A DNA stretch of 64,000 nt, taken from Fischerella muscicola SAG 1427-1 = PCC 73103 (GTDB taxonomy: Bacteria > Cyanobacteriota > Cyanobacteriia > Cyanobacteriales > Nostocaceae). The stretch lies in contig NZ_AJLJ01000215.1 in assembly GCF_000317245.1 (NCBI RefSeq), positions 1 to 64,000 on the forward strand, in the 5' to 3' direction. The notes beneath the pieces were generated by a model. It searched no databases, was not told the origin of the DNA, and saw only the letters and a list, made by a program, of their open reading frames with translations. The translations under genes were made by a program, and so were the position numbers. Shown here in pieces: positions 50,561-59,996 of this stretch. How positions within the stretch are numbered: the stretch's first letter is position 1; each line of letters starts with the position of its first letter.

Positions 50561-51217
50561 ATGCAAAACACCACCAACGACGAAAAAACAGGCTTGACGG
50601 CACTGACAGCGATTAATATAGCAAAAACTTTGACTATCGTCTTGTTACTAATTTTTAGCTTTATTTTTGGTATCCAAGACTTACGACAAGTAATATATCT
50701 GTGTTTGCATGTCAGCTACTGTCTCTGGTGGTTGCTAGAACAGTGGCTTTTTCCCCAACGACAACAGATATTTAGTGAACCTGTGGGATTTGGTGGATTT
50801 ATCTTGTCATTGTTATTTGTTGGCATTTTATACTCTTTACCCGGATACCTAGCATTTATCAATCCCGTTCCCATATCAGCGCTCGCTACTGCTGTCGCAT
50901 TACCTTTATACATCTTCGGCACTCTCATCAACGCCACCGCCGATATCCAAAAATTGACAGCCAAGCAATACGGTGCAGAATTAGTGAGTGATAATATTTG
51001 GCGCTTTTCCCGTAACATCAATTACTTTGGTGATTTGTTGCGGTATCTGAGTTTTGCAATTGTAGCTGGTTCTGCTTGGGCTTATTTAGTTCCAGTAGTG
51101 ATATTACTTATTTATGTGCAACGAGTGTTCAAAAAAGAACAGTCAATGTCTGCTAAGTATCAAAACTATGCTGAGTATCAGAAATCTAGTAGTCGCCTAA
51201 TTCCATTTGTTTGGTAA
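50561..51217 (+). CDS. DUF1295-like membrane protein (steroid-reductase/isoprenylcysteine-methyltransferase fold)
   Basis: A 218-residue protein with about six hydrophobic segments. The C-terminal stretch 'NIWRFSRNINYFGDLLRYLS' followed by 'YAEYQKSSSRLIPFVW' resembles the DUF1295/ICMT/PEMT group, in which 'R...NYFGD' is the SAM- or NADP-binding turn. It lies 37 bp after the SDR gene on the same strand, so an operon with a lipid or small-molecule pathway is possible. No firm function. Confidence 0.75.
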   Translation: MQNTTNDEKTGLTALTAINIAKTLTIVLLLIFSFIFGIQDLRQVIYLCLHVSYCLWWLLEQWLFPQRQQIFSEPVGFGGFILSLLFVGILYSLPGYLAFINPVPISALATAVALPLYIFGTLINATADIQKLTAKQYGAELVSDNIWRFSRNINYFGDLLRYLSFAIVAGSAWAYLVPVVILLIYVQRVFKKEQSMSAKYQNYAEYQKSSSRLIPFVW

Positions 51218-51300
51218 TCAAGACACGCTTGTGTTGGCATTGAAATAATATACTTTTTGCAGAGGTAGATGCGGGGGTGAGTCGCTAATGGATCGAGCTA

Positions 51301-51498
51301 CTAACAGTCGTTTGAGCGCTTAACCTCAGTTTTGCCGTTCTCTTGGCGCACCTCAACACGCGAACACTGCTGCTGTCCTCCACTAGAATTTGACTGCTCA
51401 ATTTGTGTTTGCTGTACTTGCTCACTCTGTTGAGTAGCACAACCTACTAAGGTCGCGATAAGCATGTAAGCCAAAAGTTTGTTCAATAATGTATGCAT
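51301..51498 (-). CDS. Small lipoprotein
   Basis: A 65-residue protein with a lipobox 'MLIATLVGC' (Cys 20 expected as the lipidated residue), a Gln/Ser-rich middle and a C-terminus with two Cys ('QQCSRVEV' and 'RSNDC') that could form a disulfide. It is a membrane-anchored peptide of unknown role. A single ATG with AAGTGTCAG-type leader. Confidence 0.65.
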   Translation of the reverse strand: MHTLLNKLLAYMLIATLVGCATQQSEQVQQTQIEQSNSSGGQQQCSRVEVRQENGKTEVKRSNDC

Positions 51499-51682
51499 GG
51501 ACTGACACTTCTACGATCAGATAGCTGTAATTCTTCTGTTGCTAGACCAATTCAGCGATTAATAAAATTCACAAATGTTTTTTGTTCACTCCTCACAACG
51601 ATTTGATTGGTCTATACAAAGATCTACAACCTGAGTGCTTGTCTTTCCAGAAACAAACTATTTTCCTGCTTAAGTGCTATGC

Positions 51683-52234
51683 TCAAAAGCTTTTCGCAAA
51701 CTCGCTTAGTCTTTGATAAACGGGGATCAGGCGATCTCCGCGAATTTCAACGGTTGTTCCAGGATAATTACGAATTGCTCCCAATAGCGTTACTTCTCCA
51801 TTTTGACTAATAGATCCACTCAAAGCTGTTCGCATTGCTTGCTCGTCTAGTTGTTTGTCGGGAGAATGAACTACCTCACCAATTTGATTAACCAAGATTG
51901 GCCCCGCCCAACTCGACAGCAAGCTGTTTAAAAAGGCAGGATCGGCTTTTATTCCTGCTGTGAGGGCTTTACGAGCGACAGAAGGCTTTTGTTGAGACGC
52001 TTGTAAATAAGCTGTGAGTGTGGGTGTAGTCTTGCCAGTTTCCACGAACTGATTTAACTCTTTCACAGAAACTACGCCTTGGAAGTCACCGTACTTTAAA
52101 ACAACTTGTTCAGCAGCATGAGCATTAGTGCTGTAGAGTAAAACACTAGCACTTATTCCCAAAAATACTATTGGACTAAGTACAAAGTTGAAGTTCCGGT
52201 GTTTGAGTCGGTTGAAAAATTGAAAAATCTGCAC
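51683..52234 (-). CDS. DUF1400-family exported protein (alpha/beta-hydrolase N-module)
   Basis: A 183-residue cyanobacterial protein. After a signal segment cut near 'NAHAAE', the mature part 'QVVLKYGDFQGVVSVKELNQ' through 'LIPVYQRLSEFAKSF' matches DUF1400, which in other proteins precedes an alpha/beta hydrolase; here it stands alone. It is probably periplasmic and has no catalytic triad of its own. Confidence 0.78.
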   Translation of the reverse strand: MQIFQFFNRLKHRNFNFVLSPIVFLGISASVLLYSTNAHAAEQVVLKYGDFQGVVSVKELNQFVETGKTTPTLTAYLQASQQKPSVARKALTAGIKADPAFLNSLLSSWAGPILVNQIGEVVHSPDKQLDEQAMRTALSGSISQNGEVTLLGAIRNYPGTTVEIRGDRLIPVYQRLSEFAKSF

Positions 52235-52540
52235 AATAACTTACCTGTTTGATCCTGACAACAAACCTAATTATAGAAAATCATCAGTTTTGTCTCCTCT
52301 AGCTAATGGTGCTTCTCCTGTAGCGCTTGGTTCTTATCCAATAGCCGAAGAAAGAGCGATCGCCTCACAATCAAGCGTGAACTTATATTTTTTTGTCAAA
52401 GTTAATCAGACATTCTCCTATCTAGTCCAAGATTGAAGTATAAGACTTTAGTTAGCAGCGACCTTGGGTGGATTTGGTGAAACCGCAGGAGTTAAATAAC
52501 TACATTTAAATCTGATATTTCAAATAGGAGATAGACTGTT

Positions 52541-52774
52541 ATGACACAAAATCATGCAGCCCAACTTTTCAAAGCCGTTAAACAAGATCAAGCATTAAAG
52601 GAAAGACTCAAAGCAGCAGAAAACCCGGAAACCTTCATCCAGATTGCTCAAGAACGTGGCTATGACTTCACAGTTGAAGAACTACAGACTGAACTGAGCA
52701 AATTGTCTTCTGAAGAGTTAGCAGCGATCGTCAATCCAGGGGTAGCACCTAGACTCCATATTTATCCTAGATAA
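52541..52774 (+). CDS. Nif11-family leader-like peptide
   Basis: A 77-residue protein, 'MTQNHAAQLFKAVKQDQALK' then 'ERLKAAENPETFIQIAQERG' and 'YDFTVEELQTELSKL', the Nif11 domain. The tail is 'NPGVAPRLHIYPR' with no Gly-Gly cleavage site and no Cys-rich core, so it may not be a RiPP precursor. AGGAG lies 11 bases before the ATG. No modifying enzyme is near. A hairpin ends the transcript. Confidence 0.85.
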   Translation: MTQNHAAQLFKAVKQDQALKERLKAAENPETFIQIAQERGYDFTVEELQTELSKLSSEELAAIVNPGVAPRLHIYPR

Positions 52775-52799
52775 TTCCTCATAAGGAAGAGTGAATGCT

Positions 52800-52829
52800 C
52801 CCACACTTGCACTCATTGGTAAGTGTGGG
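52800..52829 (+). terminator. Hairpin after the Nif11 gene
   Basis: CCCACACTT and AAGTGTGGG pair over nine bases with a 12-base loop, 25 bp after the stop. The T-run is missing. Confidence 0.55.
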
Positions 52830-52875
52830 CTTCAAAGGCTAATTCCTCGGACATTTAGTGAGCTTTTCAGCGTTG

Positions 52876-53202
52876 TTACAAAGATTGTCTTTTGTGCTGA
52901 GATAATTGCTCTACTATGTAGTCTGCCAGTTCTTGCTTGAGAGTGCTACTTGCAGTTCTTTGATAAGTTCTTCCTGTTTCTTGCATAAACTTACGCTTCT
53001 CGCGTTCAGAAGATTTGAGTTTATTTCCTGGTTGTTTCAGCCCTTTTTGTAATTCCTCCCATGTCTTTTCACCCACAGCTTCACCTAGCTTTATAAGTGC
53101 ATTCGGCAGTAATTTTTTTGCCTCTGCTTGAAAATCATCTTCTGTTTCCAGGGAAGAAAAATCAACATTACTAAAGTCGATATCGATTTGAAAGTTACTC
53201 AT
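52876..53202 (-). CDS. Hypothetical protein
   Basis: A 108-residue soluble, charged protein, 'MSNFQIDIDFSNVDFSSLET' onward with a basic helical C-terminus 'KQELADYIVEQLSQHKRQSL'. No family recognised. ATG follows an AT-rich leader and codon use is ordinary for the window. Confidence 0.5.
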   Translation of the reverse strand: MSNFQIDIDFSNVDFSSLETEDDFQAEAKKLLPNALIKLGEAVGEKTWEELQKGLKQPGNKLKSSEREKRKFMQETGRTYQRTASSTLKQELADYIVEQLSQHKRQSL

Positions 53203-53367
53203 TGAATCGCCAAAGCTACATTAACGACTATACAAGAATGCAGATACACTCCTAAAGTTCAGTTAAAGTTTTGAGTTCTTGGAACAAAGGGTGTAAATGC
53301 TTCGCTCAATTAAAAACGAAAAATATAAAATGTAAAATTAAAAATCTTTACGTTTCGCACATACTCC

Positions 53368-53397
53368 AAAAAAAACCTCGGCAAAACCAACCGAGGC
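53368..53397 (-). terminator. Strong rho-independent terminator (minus strand)
   Basis: Read on the minus strand, CCTCGG-loop-CCGAGG is followed by eight T. It lies 73 bp after the stop of the 23-codon ORF at 53471-53542 and has no other gene on that strand within 600 bp, so it marks a short transcript. Confidence 0.8.
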
Positions 53398-53470
53398 GAG
53401 AGAGAAGTACGAATAACAACTAGAGAGATTGATACAAGTAGCAAAGAAATTAAAACAAGAGTCTTGGTTT

Positions 53471-53542
53471 TTATTCGACACTAGATATAAAAAGTGTTGA
53501 TATTACAGCATAACCAGCCAAAAAAATGACAGCACTAAGCAT
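53471..53542 (-). CDS. Possible 23-residue single-span membrane peptide
   Basis: The ATG at 53540-53542 has AGGAG seven bases upstream (ATAGGAGCTTCAT). The product begins MLSAVIFLAGYAVISTLF and ends with SSVE: one hydrophobic span with short polar end. Length is like PetL/PetN/Psb-type small membrane subunits, but the sequence matches none I can recall. A terminator follows (53368-53397). The alternative is a small RNA. Confidence 0.4.
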   Translation of the reverse strand: MLSAVIFLAGYAVISTLFISSVE

Positions 53543-53807
53543 ATGAAGCTCCTATTTTTGCTTTAAAAATTAAGTAATAATTAATGCTTTCAATATATAG
53601 CGATTATTTAGTACAAACATCTACTAAAAAGACTATTTTGCGGAATATCTCTTGGATGATCTAGTATACAAAAAGTTTATTTTTAGCAAAAATTAAATAT
53701 GTCTAGAGAATTAGATCAAACTACGTGATGTTAATATTGTTATCTAGCTTAAATAACCCATTTAAATGATTTACAAGCCCGACAAGTTAATCAGGGTCAC
53801 GGTTTAA

Positions 53808-53970
53808 GAGCTTATTTATAAAGTAAATATTAAGTAGGGTGTGTTACGGCTATGCAAGGATTTTGGAGTTTGAGAGAGTTAAGATTAGCCGTAACGCACC
53901 ATCTTTCTCGGTGCGTTAAGCGTTGCTATAACGCACCCTACAATTTAAGGTTTACTTTATAAATCGTCTC
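53808..53970. mobile_element. 163-bp MITE, copy B (identical to 5403-5565)
   Basis: Identical at every base to copy A and flanked by the direct repeat TAA (53805-53807 and 53971-53973). Different flanks and a fresh 3-bp duplication show that the element moved recently. The surrounding 53543-54236 stretch otherwise holds no gene that I can support. Confidence 0.9.
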
Positions 53971-54236
53971 TAAAGAGAATATTTACTCTATTCTTTGTAT
54001 TTTAAATAACAAGTATCTTTAATCTCTGATTCAATCTGGAGAACTACTCACAAGCCTTCCGTTAGCTAGAGGTAAGGAAAGGTTTAGAAGCTTAGGATTG
54101 CGATTGTCAATTTAGTTTTGAGGGATTATTTTTCTCCGCTTCACTGTGTCATAGCATTTCACTTTTTTGATTATACAAATACATGAGTAGAGACGTATGG
54201 CTGTATGGATATACACCCCTAAAGTACATCCAAACT

Positions 54237-54707
54237 ATGAGAACATTTACTTTTCTGATACTACCTATTACCTTTATCCTATTCTCCAAGCTTGACGCGC
54301 AAGCTCAACAAGTAGAGTCTTTAATTGATCGTCCATACTTAACCCTGGTTAAAGGAGATACAGCTAACAGTTGTAGCTTTATTTCTGCCGATCTCCTACA
54401 ACGGACAGCGGATATTGTTCAAGCTTTAGTTTTTGTCCGCCCTGGTGACTCCCTAGAGGAAGTTAGGTATAAAATGCGCTTTGTTCCCGACCAGCCTAAC
54501 GCGAATAATACGTTGCAATGGACAGCACGTGCAGGTGGAAATTACACAGAAGCGATTGTTAATCTCCGCAACAACAGCGTCCAATCCCGCAGTTTCACTA
54601 TGGCAATTAATTACAACCAGCCAAATGAAAGAAGATGTCAGTGGGTAGTACGAGATCCACAACAGCAAGTTCCATTAAATACTCCAACTTCACCTACCGA
54701 GCAGTAA
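54237..54707 (+). CDS. Hypothetical exported protein
   Basis: A 156-residue protein from ATG 54237 (MRTFTFLILPITFILFSKLD), a clear signal peptide cut near 'AQAQQV'. The mature part has three Cys ('SCSFISADLL', 'RRCQWV'), a beta-rich pattern and the tail 'VPLNTPTSPTEQ'. An ATG 54 bp upstream would add 18 residues before the signal and is less likely. Function unknown. A terminator follows. Confidence 0.65.
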   Translation: MRTFTFLILPITFILFSKLDAQAQQVESLIDRPYLTLVKGDTANSCSFISADLLQRTADIVQALVFVRPGDSLEEVRYKMRFVPDQPNANNTLQWTARAGGNYTEAIVNLRNNSVQSRSFTMAINYNQPNERRCQWVVRDPQQQVPLNTPTSPTEQ

Positions 54708-54726
54708 TTTTAGGGCTATGAACTTA

Positions 54727-54765
54727 GTAGAGCTACCGAGAAACGTTGAACGGTAGCCTACTTTT
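54727..54765 (+). terminator. Hairpin terminator between convergent genes
   Basis: GTAG and GCTACCG (with one bulged A) pair with CGGTAGC and CTAC, followed by TTTT. It serves the plus-strand gene ending at 54707 and possibly the convergent one. Confidence 0.7.
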
Positions 54766-54789
54766 CAGATGTCGTCCTAATTTTTTCGG

Positions 54790-55227
54790 TTATGCCTGGG
54801 CGTATTTATTTATAACCTTGGCTAAATCTGGCACTGCATCTTCTACGTGTTGTTTGGCTGAACCCCGAAGCTTTTCATAAGTCCCTCGCACGATTGGGCG
54901 GTTGACGTTCTTGGCTTTTTCATCGGTGACACTCAACAGTGCGTCTGCTGTGCGATCGCGGCTTGCAACCAAATATCCAACAGGATCGCCTTTGTCTACA
55001 CCTTCGCTCCAGATAGGATCAAGTGCTTCAAAGCACTGTGGCAAAATCATTTCCACAACATAAGGAATATATCCTGGTTTGACTCCTTTAAGAGCGGCGA
55101 AGGCTGTTTTCAAAGCCATACCACTAATACCCGACTTAGAAGCAAGTTGTGCTTCTATCATGTTGCAGCAATCTTCTACAACCATAGCTTTCTTGTCTGA
55201 ATCCAACAGTCTGTCGCTAAGTTTCAT
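54790..55227 (-). CDS. Conserved hypothetical protein
   Basis: A 145-residue helical protein, 'MKLSDRLLDSDKKAMVVEDC' then 'GMALKTAFAALKGVKPGYIP'. It matches a small family found in actinobacteria and cyanobacteria (I think DUF6918). I start at ATG 55227, after GAGGAG; the ATG at 55239 overlaps that ribosome site. The role is unknown; the conserved Cys and Gly-rich loop suggest a small soluble fold. Confidence 0.6.
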   Translation of the reverse strand: MKLSDRLLDSDKKAMVVEDCCNMIEAQLASKSGISGMALKTAFAALKGVKPGYIPYVVEMILPQCFEALDPIWSEGVDKGDPVGYLVASRDRTADALLSVTDEKAKNVNRPIVRGTYEKLRGSAKQHVEDAVPDLAKVINKYAQA

Positions 55228-55239
55228 TTCACTCCTCAT

Positions 55240-55553
55240 TTAGTGTCAAACTACTTGATTTCCATTCCACTAATTTCCCTAACTACCAGGAAATTATAAA
55301 AAATGATATGTGAAATGGAAAAATTCCATAGATTTTAGTTATATCCTGGCAGATAGCAGAGATCAAACGCTTTTTATGGAGAAATGTTGCAATGATTTCT
55401 CAGACAAGGAGAGCGCAAACAAAGAAATTCCTGCTTGTCCTCCTTGTCTTTGCACTATGTATGAATTTCAAATATCTCATGCTTAAAGATAGCTGCTAGC
55501 CTAGTCCAAGCGATCGCCACTATGAATACCAGGACTTGCAGCAATTCCATTCA
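55240..55553. other. Non-coding stretch
   Basis: About 310 bp with AT-rich sequence. A 35-codon frame at 55392-55499 has a hydrophobic centre but no convincing ribosome site. CAAGGAGAGC / CTCCTTGTC inverted halves are seen but weak. I see nothing firm. Confidence 0.4.
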
Positions 55554-55799
55554 CTAGCAGAAATTGTCTATTCTAATATCGCGCCAAATATCAGAAGCTT
55601 GCCATCCTGAATTCCCAATTGATTGGACTACAGGATAATCACGTACCGGAATATAATTAGGTTCTTGATAACAGATGTCAAAATTTTCTTCTTCAATATC
55701 AACAGAAACCTTGGGAAAGTTTTGCTGCTCTGGTTCTTCTGTTTTCTCTACTTCTTTGAGAATAGGCTTTTCAATGACTTTTATTAGTTGTGTATCCAT
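55554..55799 (-). CDS. Hypothetical acidic protein
   Basis: An 81-residue acidic protein, 'MDTQLIKVIEKPILKEVEKT' to 'WQASDIWRDIRIDNFC'. No domain is recognised. The first half is Glu/Lys-rich and probably disordered, and it ends with a single Cys. Presence of a normal ATG and open frame in AT-rich surroundings supports it moderately. Confidence 0.45.
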   Translation of the reverse strand: MDTQLIKVIEKPILKEVEKTEEPEQQNFPKVSVDIEEENFDICYQEPNYIPVRDYPVVQSIGNSGWQASDIWRDIRIDNFC

Positions 55800-56023
55800 T
55801 TGTTTTTTTGAAGTTTACGGATTGATAAAAGAACAAGGGACTATTAATTCATAACCAGATTAATGTACTCTTTTTGTAAATTTTCAGAATAAACTACAAA
55901 AAGTTTTAATAAAGTCTGGTATGAAAAATTGAATTAGCTAGACTAGAATACAATAAATTCACTACTAATACGAGTATTTATTGATAACCGTGTGAGATTA
56001 ATAATTACAAAGGATTTTGACTG

Positions 56024-56257
56024 ATGTTTGACTCAATCAACTCTCAACATAAGTTGAGTAAGGAATCTTGGCAACCCTCACCACGTCAAACTATCTGTAG
56101 TGACTGTGCTTTTCACATTAAGGTAGAAGGAGTAATAGAGTGCATCCACCCAGAAGAATTAGAAATTAATTGTTCTGCTGTCATGTTCTGCAATTCATTC
56201 CAAAGCGCAAAGGAAATTGAAAGTCCCTGTGTGTCTTTTGACGATGATGAGGAATAG
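56024..56257 (+). CDS. Small Cys-containing hypothetical protein
   Basis: A 77-residue protein with Cys-x2-Cys ('CSDCAFHIKVEG') and further Cys in 'IECIHPEEL', 'INCSAVMFCNSF' and 'SPCVSFDDDEE'. The spacing looks like a metal-binding or redox-active mini-domain. The Asp/Glu tail is acidic. No family is recalled. Confidence 0.5.
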   Translation: MFDSINSQHKLSKESWQPSPRQTICSDCAFHIKVEGVIECIHPEELEINCSAVMFCNSFQSAKEIESPCVSFDDDEE

Positions 56258-56649
56258 CAGCTATGGTGTATTGCATCCGCAAGAAGCAAGCTACAGAAAG
56301 CGCTTAAGCGTACCCCAGTACTCTACATGCAGGTTAGATACTACTGCGTCTACACTAGCAATTCCTCAAAACTAATGTGATAGCCTGCTATTGCTTCGTC
56401 AAATGAAAAATGATGGGATGATAAGATTTAATATCAAGTTCCCATGATTACTGATTAATTTCCACTTAACCGAAATTAATATTAATTACATAAAGTACAG
56501 TACATATACGGTTATTCCGTAAAGAAATTATTGGATAAGATAAACAATTATTAAAAAATCAAATATTGTTGCTCACAATATTGAGTGAGTCAGCAAATTT
56601 TAGTTAAAAACTATTTTAAAAATGATATTTAACTAATGGATAAAAAAGG
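56258..56649. other. Non-coding stretch before the pix-like operon
   Basis: About 390 AT-rich bases with no gene. It presumably has the promoter of the phototaxis operon. 'TACGGTTATTCCGTA' at about 56506-56520 is a palindrome whose ends (TACGG/CCGTA) recall the repeats at 39541-39787. Confidence 0.4.
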
Positions 56650-57804
56650 ATGAATTTTGCAAAAACAAGTAGTTTTTCACGTTTAATTCAGGAATTTAAT
56701 AATTGTATACAATTACAATACAACGGTGAATTAAAAATCAAAAATATTAATAAAAAACTATATACTTTCTACTATCGTCTAGGTAGGATTGTATGGGCAA
56801 AGGGTGGAGAACACCCTTTCCGGCGTTGGCGTCGGCAAATGGAACAATATTGTCCACAAATTGATATTGCACAAGTGCGATCGCAATTCATAGATTTGTC
56901 AATAGATTATTGGGATTATCATATTTTAGAAACTTTGCATTCCCAACAAAAAATTAACAGAGAAAAAGTCAACGCTATTACCGAAAATATCATTAACGAA
57001 TTACTGTTTGACCTCATACAAGAAGCAAAATATGGTGAAATTCATTATGAACGCCAACAGCAAATCATTTTAAATTCGCCAATGAGTTTCACAAATGTGC
57101 AGATGGCTTTGCAAGAAATGCAACAATTATGGCAAGCTTGGTCAGCAGCAGGTTTAGCAAAATTTTCTCCTAATTTAGCGCCTGTGGTGTGTCAGCCAGA
57201 GGAACTACAACAACAAGTTAATCCCCAAATCTATCAGACATTTACATCCGTTATGAATGGTAAAGACACCTTGCGTGATTTAGCAATCAAACTCAAGCAA
57301 AATGTATTACTAGTAACACGTTCTTTACTACCTTTCATCCTCACAGGTGTGATCGAACTTATAGAAATTCCAGATCTACCCATGTTCCATCTAGTTGATA
57401 GTAAAAATAATTCATCATCTACACCAAAACGTCCACTCGTAGCTTGCATAGACGATAGTCCACAAGTTTGCCAAATGCTAGAGCAAATTTTAGTAAAAAG
57501 TGGATTTAGATGTCTTATAGTTCAAGACTCTATTCAAGCATTACCTAACTTGATTCAAAATAAGCCAGAACTCATATTTTTAGATTTGATGATGCCAGTA
57601 ATTAATGGTTATGAAATGTGTACACAAATACGTCGCATTTCTGCTTTTACAAATACACCAATTATTATTCTCACCAGCCATGATGGTCTTTTGGATAGAA
57701 TTCGCACTAAGGTAATTGGCGCAACAGAATTTATGTCTAAACCTATTACTGTTGATAAAATTATGGGTGTCATACGTAAATATGTAGATTCTGCAACTAA
57801 ATAA
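56650..57804 (+). CDS. PatA-like PATAN-REC response regulator (pixG type), copy 1
   Basis: A 384-residue protein. The N-terminal part (about 10-230) is the PATAN/DUF4388-like domain ('YNGELKIKNINKKLYTFYYR' and 'WAKGGEHPFRRWRRQMEQY'). The C-terminal 120 residues are a REC domain with 'ACIDDSPQVCQMLEQIL', acceptor Asp in 'LIFLDLMMPVINGYEM', and Lys of 'FMSKPI'. PatA-type proteins steer pilus motors or pattern formation. Same size and organisation as the next gene. Confidence 0.88.
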   Translation: MNFAKTSSFSRLIQEFNNCIQLQYNGELKIKNINKKLYTFYYRLGRIVWAKGGEHPFRRWRRQMEQYCPQIDIAQVRSQFIDLSIDYWDYHILETLHSQQKINREKVNAITENIINELLFDLIQEAKYGEIHYERQQQIILNSPMSFTNVQMALQEMQQLWQAWSAAGLAKFSPNLAPVVCQPEELQQQVNPQIYQTFTSVMNGKDTLRDLAIKLKQNVLLVTRSLLPFILTGVIELIEIPDLPMFHLVDSKNNSSSTPKRPLVACIDDSPQVCQMLEQILVKSGFRCLIVQDSIQALPNLIQNKPELIFLDLMMPVINGYEMCTQIRRISAFTNTPIIILTSHDGLLDRIRTKVIGATEFMSKPITVDKIMGVIRKYVDSATK

Positions 57805-58239
57805 TCTATCTTATGACTATACAAAAAAGTAGATAGATTTGGAGTAATTTCTAGAACTAAATATTAAAAAATACTGCTAAAAATCAGAATTTACACGGAT
57901 ATATTTTTTAGTTTGTAATTGTAATAATTATATTTATATAACTAATATATTAAGCCTCAAGTATATTGTGGCTTAATTAGCGTAGTTCCGATATATTGTT
58001 GCATAGTTAAGTTATGGCTATAAACATATATCCAAATTATTTTATTTTGAAAAACAAATAATATAAAAATAAAAATATTTAAAATTTATGTCTACCTTAT
58101 CCAATTAGTTTGATTTAAAATCCATAGCATTCTAAAGATCCCCGACTTCTATCCTCCTGGAAGCCAGTCTACGAATGTCTACAAGAAGCCAGGAATCTGG
58201 AATCAAATCGGATTACTATATGTTTAGGAGAAAATATAA
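57805..58239. other. Spacer with decayed hairpin repeat
   Basis: An AT-rich 435-bp spacer with no gene. At 58136-58205 a decayed copy of the GATCCCCGACTTCT hairpin family (cf. 7885-7917) is seen, with its second arm altered (AGAAGCCAGGAATCTGG). Confidence 0.5.
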
Positions 58240-59394
58240 ATGAGCTATTCTAAACAGATGAATTTGAAGAATTTACTATTGGAAATTCTTCAAATTCATC
58301 AAACGCAATATAGTGGTGCATTAGATATTACCACTAGTGCTAATCATAAATATCGTATTTACTTTCATCAAGGAAATATTATTTGGGGAACTGGCGGTAT
58401 TCACCCCCATCGGCGCTTACGCAGACATAAGATTCAATATTTTCCTCAAGTAGATTTCCAAAGTATCCAATGGCGTTGGCAAAATCTATCGATCAATAAC
58501 TGGGATTATCAGTTACTGAGAACATTGCATCAAAAGCAGAAAATACAATTGTCACAAGTAAATACAATTGTGGAGAATACAGTCTCAGAAATATTATTTG
58601 ATATTATCCAGCAAGCACATCGCACTGATATATTGTGCGATCGCCGTTCAGATGTTGTTTTAGATGTGCCGATTAGTTTTACAAATACAGAAATTACTTT
58701 GCGACAAGTATATCAGTTATGGCAGAACTGGGCAAAAGCTGGTTTAGCAATCATTTCTCCTAATTTAGCACCCAACTTACATCAACCAGAACAGCTACAA
58801 CACCAAGTCGAACAAAGTATTTATCAAAACTTTATATCTTTGCTGAACGGTAAGTATACTTTCCGCGATATTGCCACAAAAATGAAGCAAGATATTTTAC
58901 CTATTACTAATTATTTATCACCATATATAAATCAAGGACAAATTCAACTGCAAGAAATAACAGATTGGTATTTAAATTTAAATCAAAATACACTAATAGC
59001 TTATGTAGATGATAGTCCACAGCTAGGTTATATTTTGGGAAAAATTGTTACTGATAATGGTTTGAGATTTATCCATATTCAAGATTCGACACAAGCTTTG
59101 CTAACTTTGATTGAGAAGCAGCCAGATTTAATTTTTTTAGATTTGATGATGCCACATACTAGTGGGTATGAAATTTGTGCTCAGTTAAGAAAAATTTCTA
59201 CTTTTGCTAATACACCGATAATTATTTTAACTGGTAGTGATGGTGTTTTTGACAGAGCTCGTGCCAGAGTCGTAGGTTCTACAGATTTTCTCAATAAACC
59301 AATTGTTGCTGATCAAGTAATGGGTATGATAAATAAGTATTTACCAGCAAATTATTTTGTAGAGAATAGCAATAATCAACAATTGATACATTGA
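58240..59394 (+). CDS. PatA-like PATAN-REC response regulator, copy 2
   Basis: A 384-residue paralog of 56650-57804, with the same PATAN N-half ('YRIYFHQGNIIWGTGGIHPH') and REC C-half ('YVDDSPQLGYILGKIV', Asp in 'LIFLDLMMPHTSGYEI', Lys in 'FLNKPIVADQVMG'). The pair share block order and length, so they come from gene duplication, but many residues have diverged. Two PatA-like regulators in one operon may set opposite signals to pilus ends (inference). Confidence 0.88.
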   Translation: MSYSKQMNLKNLLLEILQIHQTQYSGALDITTSANHKYRIYFHQGNIIWGTGGIHPHRRLRRHKIQYFPQVDFQSIQWRWQNLSINNWDYQLLRTLHQKQKIQLSQVNTIVENTVSEILFDIIQQAHRTDILCDRRSDVVLDVPISFTNTEITLRQVYQLWQNWAKAGLAIISPNLAPNLHQPEQLQHQVEQSIYQNFISLLNGKYTFRDIATKMKQDILPITNYLSPYINQGQIQLQEITDWYLNLNQNTLIAYVDDSPQLGYILGKIVTDNGLRFIHIQDSTQALLTLIEKQPDLIFLDLMMPHTSGYEICAQLRKISTFANTPIIILTGSDGVFDRARARVVGSTDFLNKPIVADQVMGMINKYLPANYFVENSNNQQLIH

Positions 59395-59623
59395 TCATAA
59401 AATAGTCAAGATTCTATAAAATATTTTTTACTTATTAAAAATTGTAATGATTTTGGATTTTACGTATTGACACTGAACCTATTTAACAATAGATATTTCA
59501 GAATTAAAGACAAGTAGAAATATGATGAAGATATTTGATTGATTCTCTCATTCCGATAAATTAATATCTTGCAGTTCTACTGACTTATGTAATTAATATC
59601 TTTGCAAGTAAATTAATTTTTCT

Positions 59624-59986
59624 ATGAATACTGTTTTAGTTGTAGAAGATGGATTAACTGATTTAGAACTGATTAGTGCTTGTTTACAACAAGCTGGATA
59701 TCGAGTTGTTAGAGCCAAAAATAGTGAAGAAGCAGAAGAAAAATTGATGCAAATTCAACCAGATTTGATATTTCTCGATGTTATCTTACCTGGAAAAAGT
59801 GGTTTTGAGATGTGTCGAGAAATCAAAAGCAATCCTGCAACTAATAAAATTCCTATAATTTTTTGCTCTACAAAGAATAGTGATGTCGATAAATTGTGGG
59901 GCAATATGTTAGGTGGCGATGCTTATCTTAGCAAACCAATAGATACAGATGAGTTAGTTGTGACTGTCAAACAATTAATTAAGTAA
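59624..59986 (+). CDS. CheY-like response regulator (PixH/PilH type)
   Basis: A 120-residue single REC domain. 'VLVVEDGLTDLELISACLQQ' has the acidic pair, Asp in 'LIFLDVILPGKSGFEMCREI', Thr/Ser in 'IIFCSTKN' and Lys in 'YLSKPI'. It serves as output of the CheA kinase that follows. It lies 10 bp before the CheW gene. Confidence 0.92.
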   Translation: MNTVLVVEDGLTDLELISACLQQAGYRVVRAKNSEEAEEKLMQIQPDLIFLDVILPGKSGFEMCREIKSNPATNKIPIIFCSTKNSDVDKLWGNMLGGDAYLSKPIDTDELVVTVKQLIK

Positions 59987-59996
59987 TTTTAGACAG

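Noticed and set aside
55392-55499. 35-codon hydrophobic frame
   Set aside because: Weak ribosome site, no terminator and no recognisable family; could be chance.
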